Of a DNA stretch of 64,000 nt, positions 1-9,611 are shown in pieces. The stretch comes from Pseudopyrenochaeta lycopersici. Taxonomy: Eukaryota; Ascomycota; Dothideomycetes; Pleosporales; Pseudopyrenochaetaceae. The notes beneath the pieces are model-generated. The model saw only the letters and a program-made list of their open reading frames with translations. It searched no databases and was not told the origin of the DNA. Position 1 is the stretch's first letter, and each line of letters opens with the position of its first letter. The stretch spans positions 2,046,001 to 2,110,000 of the forward strand of contig NHZP01000002.1 in the NCBI GenBank assembly GCA_003313425.1. The letters are read 5' to 3'. The position numbers and the translations under genes were made by a program.

Positions 1-1493
1 GCCTCGATCTTAATCGCTCCAACGCTGATTCCGCCTTTAAGTATAGCCTCTATTTTAAGCTTTTAGAGCTTAAGATTAAGTAGTACTCTATTAATCCGCG
101 ATAGATTTATAATATAGATAAGAAAGGCTTCCTTATTAGGATCCTTAACAAAACAAAGCGCGTGTTCTCTAGGAAGGATTATAAGAACAGAAAGACAAGG
201 CACACTGCTTAAGATAGCAATCGTGAGTGGATTACCACGTTAGCTTGCATCTGCGCTAATGGTAGCTCTCTTACGCCTGCTCTAATCTACCAGGCTGCCT
301 CAGGCAACATCTAAGACTCGTAGTTACAAGATTTTAAGCCTCAGCACTACTAGGCCTTCTTTACCTCATCGCTAAATGGATAGACTAGCAATAATATAGG
401 CCTATCCTAGCTTAAAGAGGTGTTTAATCGCGAGACAAAAACAAAGGCTCGCCAAGCTTATCAATTACTTATCCTTAATGGCCACGGATCTCATGTTACT
501 ATAGATTTTATAAGCTATTGTGATCAAAATAAGATCCTCTTAGCTATTTATCCTCCTTATTCTACTCATACCTTACAGCCTCTTGATGTAGGCGTGTTTA
601 GGCCTCTCGCAGCTGCCTATCGTGCTAAGTTATTAAATTTTATTTCTCAAGCTTAAGGGCTTAGCAGGATCACTAAACAAGATTTTTTCCGCCTCTTCTA
701 TTAAGCTTAGAGCTCCTCTATTAAAGAAACAACAATACGCAAGGCCTTCGCGTCAACAGGCATCGAACCCTTCAATCCTGATGTTATCCTTAACCAATTC
801 AACACAACTCCAGCCTCAAAGGATAGGCCCTCCTCAAGCGGTAGCTCCTCCTTAGTACTTAGTGCAAGCGATTGGAGGAAGATAGAGTGTCTCCTTAGGC
901 AGGTAGTTGATGATATCTATAATAGTCGCTCAAAAAAGCTTAGCCAAACGATCTACACAATCTCAGCTCGAAACCAGATACTTCAGCACGAAAACGCTCA
1001 GCTTAAAGAGGCTCTTAAGCATAAGAAGAAGCGCAGGAATCGTGGCAAGGCTCTAGTCCTTAAGCATCCTGAGGAATACTATGGTAGAGCTCAGTTTTGG
1101 TCACCTGCCAAGGTCCAGGCAGCTCGAGCTCAAAAGGAGGAGCTACAACACTAGAAAAGCGAGGCAATCAAGCTCCGTGAAACCCAGAAGCAGCTAAAGG
1201 CTTTACAGCTTGAGCAGAGATCAAGAACAAGGCAGGCAGCCAAGGAGATAAGGGAACAAGAGAGAGCTGAGAAAGCTGCCTTGCGCGAGGAACAAAAGGT
1301 AGCTCGCGAGCTTAAAAAATAACTCCAGAGCGATATCAAATTATCTAAAAAAGGCAGGAGGCAAAGCCTGCAACCTAGTAAGGCTCAAAAATCGATTGTG
1401 GTGGAGGAGGAGCCTATTGTTGCTGACGAGGCTCTGCATGCTCGATCTCGACGAGGTCGGCCAATCAAGCCGCCACAAGGGCTTTTTTTATAA
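1..1493 (+). pseudogene. RIP-degraded pogo/Fot1-type DDE transposase, 5' end outside window
   Basis: One reading frame (codons at positions divisible by 3) runs from the left edge to a stop at 1491 and reads as a pogo-family transposase. Visible family blocks are an IYN-x-D-KGF block near 115-130, REWIT near 220, an NGHGSHV block at 477-497, LQPLDVGVF near 575-600, and a basic coiled tail ending in an RGRP-type AT-hook. The frame is broken by TAA/TAG at 312, 321, 351, 1152 and 1320, among others. They sit where the family has Gln or Trp (CAA/CAG or TGG), which is the C-to-T/G-to-A change expected of RIP on both strands. The second catalytic Asp of the DDE triad (LDGHGSH in the family) is Asn (AAT, 477-479), also a G-to-A change. 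The element cannot encode an active transposase. No inverted-repeat end could be placed. Confidence 0.88.
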
Positions 1494-1916
1494 TTTAATA
1501 ATGCGCAATTGCTCTATATACCTATTAAAGCTCACCATCAAAAGATCTCGTGATAATAACTATTGTTGGTGGCTCTATAGCCTCATAAAGTTGACAGCCT
1601 ACATGGCTGCTCGCGTGCCTCAGGTGGTGGCGTTCCTCAGGTGGTGGGGCACGTTATGACGTAGAGGTTGTAGTACGATTAGTCCATATTCTTCTATTCT
1701 CTTTAGATTCTTTCTTTTACGTATACTAAAGTATATTGGATAGACTGCAATTTATTAGAGGAGCCTGTCGCAGCTAGCACTTAGGCTAGAGTAGGGAAAT
1801 TATTAATATCCCTAGTGTGACAAACGCAGTACAATACCTCCGTTGGCCTCCGTCTCCTTTCTCTTTGCTTGCGGTGCAATCGCATCTTTTCTCGTCGATC
1901 AATACTTCTGTTAGCC
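1494..1916. other. Spacer between transposon relic and kinase relic
   Basis: No coding frame with family resemblance was seen. The left part probably belongs to the 3' untranslated end of the pogo element, but its terminal inverted repeat could not be identified because the other end lies outside the window. The last part (1840-1910) is C/T-rich and would suit a promoter for the kinase. Confidence 0.4.
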
Positions 1917-3036
1917 ATGACTTCTGCTCTGAAAGTCGGGCATCACCTCCGAGGCAAACTTGGGTCGTACTGCCTCTCAGAGAAACTCCATGAATATGTT
2001 TGGACTGCCATGTGAGATTGCTTACTCATTCACACTTAATTTCCTACTAAACTCAGTAATAACGCGAGTGCAGTGAGAGCAAGATGGGAAAGGTGATTAT
2101 CAAGACCGCCCCGACCTAGCGTTTAGAAAATGAACGCGAGGTTCTTAAGCATCTCCATTCGCCAACCCAGGATCCGTCCTCTACTGGATGAGATTCTCGA
2201 GCCGCCCTGCCTAGTCCTGAAATTCTTGGATGGCCATTCCTTACATGCTTCAAACGAAAAGCAGTTAAAGAAATCGGACGTCAAATTCGTTGCCAAAAAA
2301 GTCTTGGAAGCACTGGACGCTCTTCACGGTGCTGGGTACGTGCATACAGGCAAGTTATCGGCAGCAACCTCGGCCTTATTTTGACACATTTATAACATAG
2401 CCACAGATGTTAAGCCTGATAACATTCTCGTGAATTACGACACTGGATCTGGGGGTTTTAGTGATGTCCAGCTTGGAGATTGCGGAGACGTCTACCGAAT
2501 CCCGACCAAAGTAAATCCAGAGGAAGATGGAGGCGTTATTGGCGCTGCAATGTTTCGAAGCCCGGAAGCTACCCTGAACCTACGCTGGGGTACACCGACC
2601 GATATCTGGTCTTTGGGCGCTACAGTAAGTTCTCATTGGACATTTAGATTCTCTACTCAATTCAAAATGTGCTAAGATATTCTCTAAATAGCTGATTAGT
2701 TTAATTTGGGGGAAAAACTGGCATATTTTCAAACCCGACAACTCCGGGCCTGAAAATGGGGAATACCCAGTCCATGTTCTAATTAAGCAGATTAGCTTCT
2801 TCGGACCTTGGCCTATGAAGTACCAGGAGATCGTCGACGCTGATAGGTGGGCTCAATGCATTGTTCTGCAGAACCATGTCAATGAGAGTCAGCTATGGAA
2901 GCCATTCATGCTACTCGAGGACGAGGATATCGCAGAGGAAGACAAGGTCTTTTTGTGCAAGTTGGTGAGGCTCGACCCAAGAGACCGACCAACCGCCAAA
3001 GAACTGCTCAAGGATGAATGGCTTCGACAATCTTGA
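1917..3036 (+). pseudogene. Broken SRPK-like Ser/Thr protein kinase
   Basis: The reconstructed exons are 1917-2011, 2074-2349, 2407-2624 and 2692-3036. Exon 1 begins MTSALKVGHHLRGKLGSY, typical of fungal SRPK-like kinases. Then come VIIKTAP (ATP-site Lys), GYVHTDVKPDNILV (catalytic loop, HTD for HRD), LGDCGD (Mg loop, DCG for DFG), TDIWSLGAT (subdomain IX) and a normal C-terminal DPRDRPTAKELL. The intron at 2350-2406 starts GCAAGT and is a GC-AG intron. Two lesions break the gene: an in-frame TAG at 2117-2119, just after the ATP-site Lys block, and a one-base phase change between about 2155 and 2176. An ORF from ATG 2130 would lack the N-lobe. This is either a pseudogene or, less likely, a gene carrying two sequence errors. 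The RIP-damaged transposon lies immediately upstream. Confidence 0.75.
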
Positions 3037-4526
3037 CGCACACGTTTTGGGACAGAATTTGCCCTACAGACAGGATGCGCTGATATTCTTCTAAGGCTAG
3101 GAGATTCAATAATATGCCTAGCATTGCATATATTATTCGAATACGAGGTAATAATCAGGTGTCTCTCATGTTCTAGAAATATTTTAGCCCTAATTATGTC
3201 TCCTCTCCTACGCCGTTACACCCTATAAAATTGTACTAGTAAATCTATAAAAGCTACCCTTAATTTTTTGTGCTCTTAATATAAAAGTTTTATACTAATT
3301 AGATTCTGTCAGGACTCAAGTCTATGCCTACCAAGCTACGCAACCAAAAAGGTACAATTGATCAGCGATAGCTGATCTCGCACGTAGAGTAAGCCTGCAG
3401 GCCTGCCTGGAGCCTTACTTCACAGGATTGGCTATCGTCAGCCTCGCAGGGCTTGACAGTAAGTACTTGGTATTAATAAAAATTCGAATAGGAAACTAAC
3501 ATTAGACGAGACACATTTAGAGGCTACTATTTGCTCGCTTACTTCTTCTCTACTGCTAGTAGAAAAACTCCTCCTACTAGCGTAAAACAAAGCTGGTAAG
3601 TTTTTACAGTATGGCTAATTGTGCCATGTTCTGGAGGAGTAAGTCGCGGAGGGCGGCGGTACAGTGTATCTAGCCTCATCCAATGAGCGCTTACTAGATT
3701 CGGCTGACAATCGCCGTCACCTGTCCGAAACACGACAACCGACAGGTACGCAAGTCGTGACGGAAGCTTCCGATGTCGTGATCGTATGCTCACCAATGCG
3801 CTACTATCTGGCAGGGGGCGGTCCCATCGACAGAATGTAGCGGGAGGCCATCTGCCGCGACTGGCAAAGTCGACGAATCCTCGCACGAGGGTGGTGTGAT
3901 GATCGAAGGAGGAGCTCCTCTTCGGGTAATTCGTTGAGCAAGGCGGCAATTACCCACAATAGCTATATGTACAAAGACTTGCAGCCTCTGCGGAGCTGGA
4001 TGTTAACATTTCCCGGCTTGTTCTTTTTGATTTCAAATCTGCTTGTCATCCTTAGGGCAAGTCAAACTACAACTCAAAAACATAAGCAATTACAAACCGC
4101 CAACACCGTACTTAGCGATACAACAACTAGTACAAAATCGACTGTCTTCAGTACTCTAAGCACGCGATTCAATTCCGAAGCACGCTGAACTGCGCCTGCA
4201 TCATCGCGCAGCTGTGCCGAAGCTCAGCCGCCTCCTGGTGAGCACCCTTGTCAGGCATAAGAGGACGAGGCGCCGCATAGGCAGCCGCGTCTTCGAACAC
4301 ATATTATTTTCACTTATGCCTGGCCTTTTGCTGACTGCCTTCGAAAACAAAAGGAGATTGAGAGCGCTCTGTGCAACGACTTGAGCGTTCTGAACCCCAC
4401 ATACCCCGTCACAAGTGCCTGACCCCACATAGTCAGAGGCAGGATATCAACAACACCTTGACCGCTGTCGCAACCACTCTCTTCCAAGAGCTTCCTATAT
4501 TGGGAAAAACACCAAACACTATCAAT
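3037..4526. other. AT-rich, gene-free stretch with a small GC-rich island
   Basis: The stretch 3100-3300 is strongly AT-rich with many TA steps, like RIP-mutated DNA. A compact GC-rich island at 3355-3450 holds a perfect hairpin and a palindrome (listed separately). The rest has only short open frames without recognisable domains. The last 100 bases precede a small spliced gene. Confidence 0.45.
3360..3377. repeat. Perfect 7-bp inverted repeat with 4-base loop
   Basis: GATCAGC-GATA-GCTGATC is a perfect hairpin. It is followed at 3389-3419 by a longer imperfect inverted repeat whose arms read AGTAAGCCT and AGCCTTACT, with the palindrome GCCTGCAGGC inside. These lie in a GC-rich island within AT-rich DNA. 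They may be the end of a decayed miniature element. No second copy was seen in the window. Confidence 0.4.
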
Positions 4527-4872
4527 ATGGCTGTCTCCACACATGCGATTAGTCAAATTCGCCGATACTCTACACAACTGCCACGCGATCCCCACTATCG
4601 GCTCAAGGCAACGCTCGCGACAGGATACGTTGTCTCAGCGCTCGCACTGCCATTTGTACCACCGCTACTAGAAACGAGGAGGGCAAAAGCTGATGGATCA
4701 TACCTGACCAAGTAAGTTCAAATGCTGCTATCCGTATGCAAGCCGGACCCGTATCCGTGGGAGCGGTTGCTGGAAGAATGCTCTTCCGGATGAGGAGCTA
4801 CAGTGAACTCGCTAACGCCTGCCTAGGGAGAATGCATATTGCTCATCGCAATACCTTGGGTGTGCAAGATGA
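4527..4872 (+). CDS. Small single-TM protein, possibly mitochondrial
   Basis: Two exons, 4527-4711 and 4827-4872, are joined across a GTAAGT...GCTAAC...CTAG intron. The product is 76 aa. The start ATG has a good context (AAT-ATG-G). The N-terminus is basic and amphipathic (ISQIRRYSTQ), followed by one hydrophobic segment (about residues 29-46, YVVSALALPFVPPLL) and a charged tail. That is the look of a small inner-membrane mitochondrial protein, which is inference only; I do not recognise the family. Support comes from the full consensus splice signals and the conserved-looking basic-TM layout. Shorter versions without splicing are possible. Confidence 0.5.
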
Positions 4873-5444
4873 AGCGCTGGTTTGGTGTATGTCTTTTATC
4901 ACCATGTGTAATGTGTATACATTGGGTCGTGACTTACATTGCTCTGCGGAGTTGCTTAGCATTCAGTTGCCGGACACAACTGGTATCAATGCATTGGCGT
5001 TGGGATTTGCATATTTAGGCGTTGATAGATCCTGTACAGTCTGACAATTGCCTCAAGTCGGATATGGGAGGCGGGGTTACTCCTTAGCAGAGTGCAATCG
5101 TGTTTCTTCAATAAATATATTCAGTCATGATGGTACAAGTCGACATCAGCATTGTAACAAGTCATTTATTGACATTTGAGCCACGAACGCCACGTCATTG
5201 GCCCAAGCTCCCCTCACTGTCCCGCACCACCAGGCTTCCTTGCATGATGCTTGCTGCCTACGAAGGCACGCGTTCCTCAAAGATTTACGATCACATTCAT
5301 AATTGCACTTCCCCCCTCTTACATAAGGAGCACTGTCCTCAGGGCCAAGGGCGTACATCGGAAAGCCGGTAGCAAGAGCGTATTTGGATCAAATAAACAT
5401 GCAAAAGTAACCCACCTTCCAGAACCTATTCCACAGCTTGTGCC
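4873..5444. other. Intergenic, promoter of the F-box gene
   Basis: No gene was recognised. Open frames on both strands here are short and overlap one another. The last 150 bases before ATG 5445 are probably promoter and 5' leader. Confidence 0.4.
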
Positions 5445-7421
5445 ATGACTACAGCGCTTCTCGGCAGCACAGGCCTGCGCCTCCCGAACGAGCTTGCCCT
5501 CGTAATATTTGATCAACTGGTCGGCGACAATGCAGCACTTTGTGCCCTCGCGCGAACATGTCGCGGCCTGCAACACCTGGCTGAGGAGCGACTATACAAA
5601 ACTATCGAGCTCCTCTCCGTCAAAGATCTTCACGCCATCATCGATGCATTCACATATCGCCATGAGCGTGTACGCGCGGTACAGTCACTCAAGATACTGT
5701 ATCAATATCGCCCAGAAGATCTGCAGCAAAGCGAGGACGTGAGGACAACCTTCAATGAGTGCGTAGCGCACATGGTAAACCTGAGGGAATGGCATATTGA
5801 AAGCCCCTTTGACAATTTCCACTGGGAGCAGCTAGGCGGGCTGGTGTGGGTGATACAGGACATGGTTTGCTTCCAGGACGCCCTGGAGAAAGCATGCGTT
5901 GAAGGCCCAGCGGAAGCAGCGCGTATTGCAGCGGAACAGAAGCTGGGAAAGTCTGTGGACCGGGTAATTGGCCTAACCTTGCTGGAAAGATTGATCATAC
6001 ACTCCCACGGTGCACATGAGGATTTTTGGGACCTCGATGGCTTCGATTACCTCTTCCGACATCCAAACCTCCGTTATCTTCACGTGTCTTGCATCTCGTT
6101 TCCTGCCGAAGAGCTGCAAATCCTTACAGCGCATACTAAAAGTACGCCTCTAACGACCCTCATCTTTGACGAATGTGAACTTGAACCAAAGAGTCTGCAC
6201 AGCGTCTTACGCACACCGTCAAGGCTGAAGCATTTGACACTCGGCGAGAATGTTTTCAATGTCAACCGATCTAGACAGCTCAACCCCAGGTTATCAAGGC
6301 AGGCAAGCGCATCGCTGGAAGCGCTTTCAGCAGTCGCACATTCGCTCGAGAGTCTGACACATCTCGATCCTGGTTGGCGACTAGATTTAGACCCGCAAAT
6401 TATGCGCAGCATTCGGCCTCATGGCGATGGCTTGCGCTACTTTCATTCTCTCAAATATTTGGAGTGTGACACAAGCTCTTTTCTCCATCAGGCTGCCATC
6501 CTGAATCGCGACCTTGCCCCGCCCATCTTGGAGACACTTCGATTGCGCCGACACTGGGAAGTCCCTATTGATTTCTGGGACCAGCCTCCTGACGTCGATT
6601 ACTATCTAGCGCTGCCGTCACTTTCGACACTCGAGTTGATGCAGTCCTCGTTTCTCTGGTTCGAACTGTCACTTCCCGATTACATCTGTCAAGCTGACCG
6701 CCTTCGAAATCGGCATGCATATGCATACAAGCTGTCAAAGGCTGGCATCAACCTGAAGGTGCTTATCGAGATGCATAGAGACCCGCAACTGATACCGCCA
6801 TACTTATATGGGGAACGTGTTCCTATTATCCATTGCATGTACGATGCAAGTGCGGTGGGCTTCCAACGAAACATATCAAACCGCGCCATCTTGCCCGAGA
6901 TCGAATCTTCTGGGACACGGGGTGATGGGGGTCATTCTGTAGACAGTGGAACTGTCTCCGGAGAACATATCGTAGCACCGGCTCCTGAGCACCCCCCTCC
7001 AATTTATCAGGCTTCCGTTGACACAATGGATAAACACATCCAACCCACAGCAAGCGAAGAAGCACCAAAGACGGACCAGCTTGGGGATGCGGATATTCAG
7101 CAACTCACGGGTGAGACTCGGCGTGCCCTCCAACAACTGAAGCTCAAGTTCATTCGTCAACGTCGAGCTCGTAGAGCTTCATCTAACCTGTCTTTTGATG
7201 ATAACGAAGTGGAGCAGGATATAGCCGAGGAGGAAGACGTGGAGCTAGATCTCGACATGGATGAAGAGTTTGAGCTCGACATTGAAATGGAAGACGATGA
7301 CTTCGAGGACGAAGACGGAATCCAGATTCATGAACACAATGGACAGTTATATATTGAGGTGTATGAGTCAGAAACTGACGGGGATGATGATGCCGATGAT
7401 GATGATAATGATCTGGATTGA
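5445..7421 (+). CDS. F-box protein with highly acidic C-terminus (658 aa)
   Basis: This is a single exon. Residues about 11-55 (LRLPNELALVIFDQL then CRGLQHLAEERLYKTI) form an F-box, the motif that binds Skp1 in SCF ubiquitin ligases. The middle (about 60-450) is Leu-rich and helical like the degenerate LRR/substrate regions of fungal F-box proteins, but no clear repeat family is visible. The C-terminus from about residue 575 is very acidic, with long Asp/Glu runs (EEEDVELDLDMDEEFELD) ending in DDADDDDNDLD. A role as a substrate receptor for ubiquitination is inferred from the F-box. The acidic tail could recruit a basic partner or keep the protein soluble. The start ATG follows TGCC and is the first in frame. 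Confidence 0.85.
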   Translation: MTTALLGSTGLRLPNELALVIFDQLVGDNAALCALARTCRGLQHLAEERLYKTIELLSVKDLHAIIDAFTYRHERVRAVQSLKILYQYRPEDLQQSEDVRTTFNECVAHMVNLREWHIESPFDNFHWEQLGGLVWVIQDMVCFQDALEKACVEGPAEAARIAAEQKLGKSVDRVIGLTLLERLIIHSHGAHEDFWDLDGFDYLFRHPNLRYLHVSCISFPAEELQILTAHTKSTPLTTLIFDECELEPKSLHSVLRTPSRLKHLTLGENVFNVNRSRQLNPRLSRQASASLEALSAVAHSLESLTHLDPGWRLDLDPQIMRSIRPHGDGLRYFHSLKYLECDTSSFLHQAAILNRDLAPPILETLRLRRHWEVPIDFWDQPPDVDYYLALPSLSTLELMQSSFLWFELSLPDYICQADRLRNRHAYAYKLSKAGINLKVLIEMHRDPQLIPPYLYGERVPIIHCMYDASAVGFQRNISNRAILPEIESSGTRGDGGHSVDSGTVSGEHIVAPAPEHPPPIYQASVDTMDKHIQPTASEEAPKTDQLGDADIQQLTGETRRALQQLKLKFIRQRRARRASSNLSFDDNEVEQDIAEEEDVELDLDMDEEFELDIEMEDDDFEDEDGIQIHEHNGQLYIEVYESETDGDDDADDDDNDLD

Positions 7422-8075
7422 GATGTTTCAAGTATATTGTAGTTCATATGAGGGAAAGCAGGCAAGATCAATACATCTGTATAGGCTCTGCCTTTTGCTT
7501 GCTTGTACCTGTTGAGGAGGCGACATTCTCGACAAGTGACCATGGCGGACAATATTTTTGCGCTCCAAAAATCGATTCAACCAATGCGGGACTGCTTTAT
7601 CACAAGACTCATTGTCCTCCTAATTGTGATGCACCTTCGCACTGTTTATAGTCCCGAAGTTTCTCATCAAATGCTGGTCATTATCACTCTAAGTCTATGT
7701 TGGTCTCAACCGACCCTTTATGATTTCTTACAAGCTATTTCACTATCAAAGACAGTCGGTTTGTTTTGTCTCCTAGCTCAGATGGTGTTCACTGCTCCGA
7801 TCCCAATTATATGTCACATTCACTTGAATTCATTCGGTGGTCCGCACAATAGGCACGACTGGTCACTATTTGTGTCTTTGCAAACGCACTCCGTGCTTAC
7901 TCTTCCTCCACCTTCGCCGTAGTTGTGACCACCACCAACACACATCAAGTATCTTAACGACGTGTCACACTAGGACGTAGAGCCACGTGAAGGGCAGCAC
8001 CGTAATTGGCTTCACAATCGCTCCGTGGCCAGAGTCAGTTGACACGCGAGAAAATTACACCAGCTACCACGCTCG
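7422..8075. other. Intergenic stretch
   Basis: No convincing gene was found. An open frame from ATG 7542 has a good start context and some hydrophobic segments, but has no family resemblance and odd composition. The last 150 bases are the likely promoter of the next gene. Confidence 0.4.
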
Positions 8076-9362
8076 ATGGACGTCGACTCGCCGGGTGCAA
8101 TAAGCAAGAAGCGCACAGCAGAAGATGTTTCGCCAACTACAGGGAGTCCTCAAGATGCTTTCAACAAAGATACCAACGCACCGCGCATCCTCCGCAGACA
8201 TCACCACCGCCGCCGCAACGTCGCCGCCGCAATATGGGGCCTTGATATATCAACCACATCCAGCTTACCCGCCACATGTTCCTCCCAGATCCCCAAGCAG
8301 CCCTTCAATATCTACAAAGCGCTCCTCCGCCACCCAAACCTCTTCTTCCAGTTCGCCCTGCGGCTGCCCTATCCCACAATGATCCATCTCTACGCCATCG
8401 ACAAGGAATTCCATTACCGGCTCAACAAATACAGCGTCTCGCTCATCCACGACTATGCAAAGTACCACGCCCCGCTCGCGGGCTATGTTTTCAGCTGGGT
8501 GCTGTATCCAGAGCTGTGTATCAGCGATCCGATGTTGCGGCCCATGGACGGGCGCGAGTGGCTGGCCAGAGACGTCCCTGGGTTTAGGTGGGTTGGCATG
8601 GTGCTGTGGCGAGACCGCGTCGTCCGGAGTATACTTACTGTGCTAGCGGTGGAAGGGCATCGCGTGCCGGCGGGGACTATGGGCGCACTGATGAAGTTCT
8701 GGGTGGTGATGGAGATGAATACGACGAAAATGCGGCGAGCATTCCTGCAGGACACGGACATCTGGACGGACGCAGATCTTGTGTATTTCCAGCTTTTCCT
8801 TTTGAAGCTGGATATGCGGTTTGCAGACCCGATTCTGGGGAACGGCGTGTGCGAATTGAGTCATTTGCTGCTCACGCAGCGCTCGCTCAGCGCCCTCTGG
8901 GCCGTTTTGACAGGGAGGTTGAAACTCGATTATGACAAGACGACCGATATGCTTGTGCGCACTTACCTCACGGAAGATCTGGACACGGAGACCCATCCTT
9001 GGCTCGACGACGAACTCGACAACGGCGTTCCGGAGGAGGAGTGGGGGATCTTGAGTCGAGAGAGATGGCACATGGACGGTACGAGGATGGAATCAGCCGT
9101 CGACATGGTGAATGCAGAATGTGTGAGGAGGGACTTGAATGTGCAGCAGCATTTTCTGGATTTTGTCGTGTATGGGTTCGTGGATGAGAAGACGGGCGAG
9201 AATATGCCGGCGCTGAGGATGTGGAGGAATGGTAGAGGCGTGTTGCTACACAATGAGGGGTGGCCAGCGAAGAGGGAGAGGGAACAATTGTTAAGGGCAC
9301 TGGATGAGCGCTTTGGGATACATGAAAGAGGTAATGAAGATGTGATGGACACAAGTACATGA
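8076..9362 (+). CDS. Conserved-looking fungal protein of unknown function (428 aa)
   Basis: This is a single exon. A low-complexity basic N-terminus (RRHHHRRR at about 40) precedes a region starting at about residue 78 (FNIYKALLRHPNLFFQFALRLPYP...LYAIDKEFHYRLNKY) that resembles an F-box-like helical head as seen in many unnamed dothideomycete proteins. The rest is helical with many Trp/Leu residues and no catalytic motif that I recognise. The N-terminal 70 residues overlap a second open frame of similar codon quality, so the first exon could be arranged differently. The region after residue 75 is firm. Function unknown. Confidence 0.65.
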   Translation: MDVDSPGAISKKRTAEDVSPTTGSPQDAFNKDTNAPRILRRHHHRRRNVAAAIWGLDISTTSSLPATCSSQIPKQPFNIYKALLRHPNLFFQFALRLPYPTMIHLYAIDKEFHYRLNKYSVSLIHDYAKYHAPLAGYVFSWVLYPELCISDPMLRPMDGREWLARDVPGFRWVGMVLWRDRVVRSILTVLAVEGHRVPAGTMGALMKFWVVMEMNTTKMRRAFLQDTDIWTDADLVYFQLFLLKLDMRFADPILGNGVCELSHLLLTQRSLSALWAVLTGRLKLDYDKTTDMLVRTYLTEDLDTETHPWLDDELDNGVPEEEWGILSRERWHMDGTRMESAVDMVNAECVRRDLNVQQHFLDFVVYGFVDEKTGENMPALRMWRNGRGVLLHNEGWPAKREREQLLRALDERFGIHERGNEDVMDTST

Positions 9363-9611
9363 AAAATAGAAATATGGTTTTAGGCACGGCCTAATCAGAG
9401 ATGCTTTTCAAAGAACATGTACACGCTCACTGCGCACAGACTAATTTGAACAAGAGAAATGATGATAGTGGTATGAGAACAAAACACAATATTTAGAATT
9501 GATGCATTGATCACGAAATTGCAGAACAAGCTAGAGAAGGTGAGACATGAAAGGGAACAGTTAGAATAGTTCCCAAATGACTTTTATTCTATGCTAATGC
9601 CGTGGTATCAG

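Noticed and set aside
3539..3949. 136-aa open frame on the minus strand
   Set aside because: No domain, odd composition, no start context; the region is a non-coding GC patch.
7503..7922. 139-codon plus-strand frame with hydrophobic segments
   Set aside because: The only good ATG (7542) gives a protein with no family features and irregular hydrophobicity. It could be a chance frame or leader region.
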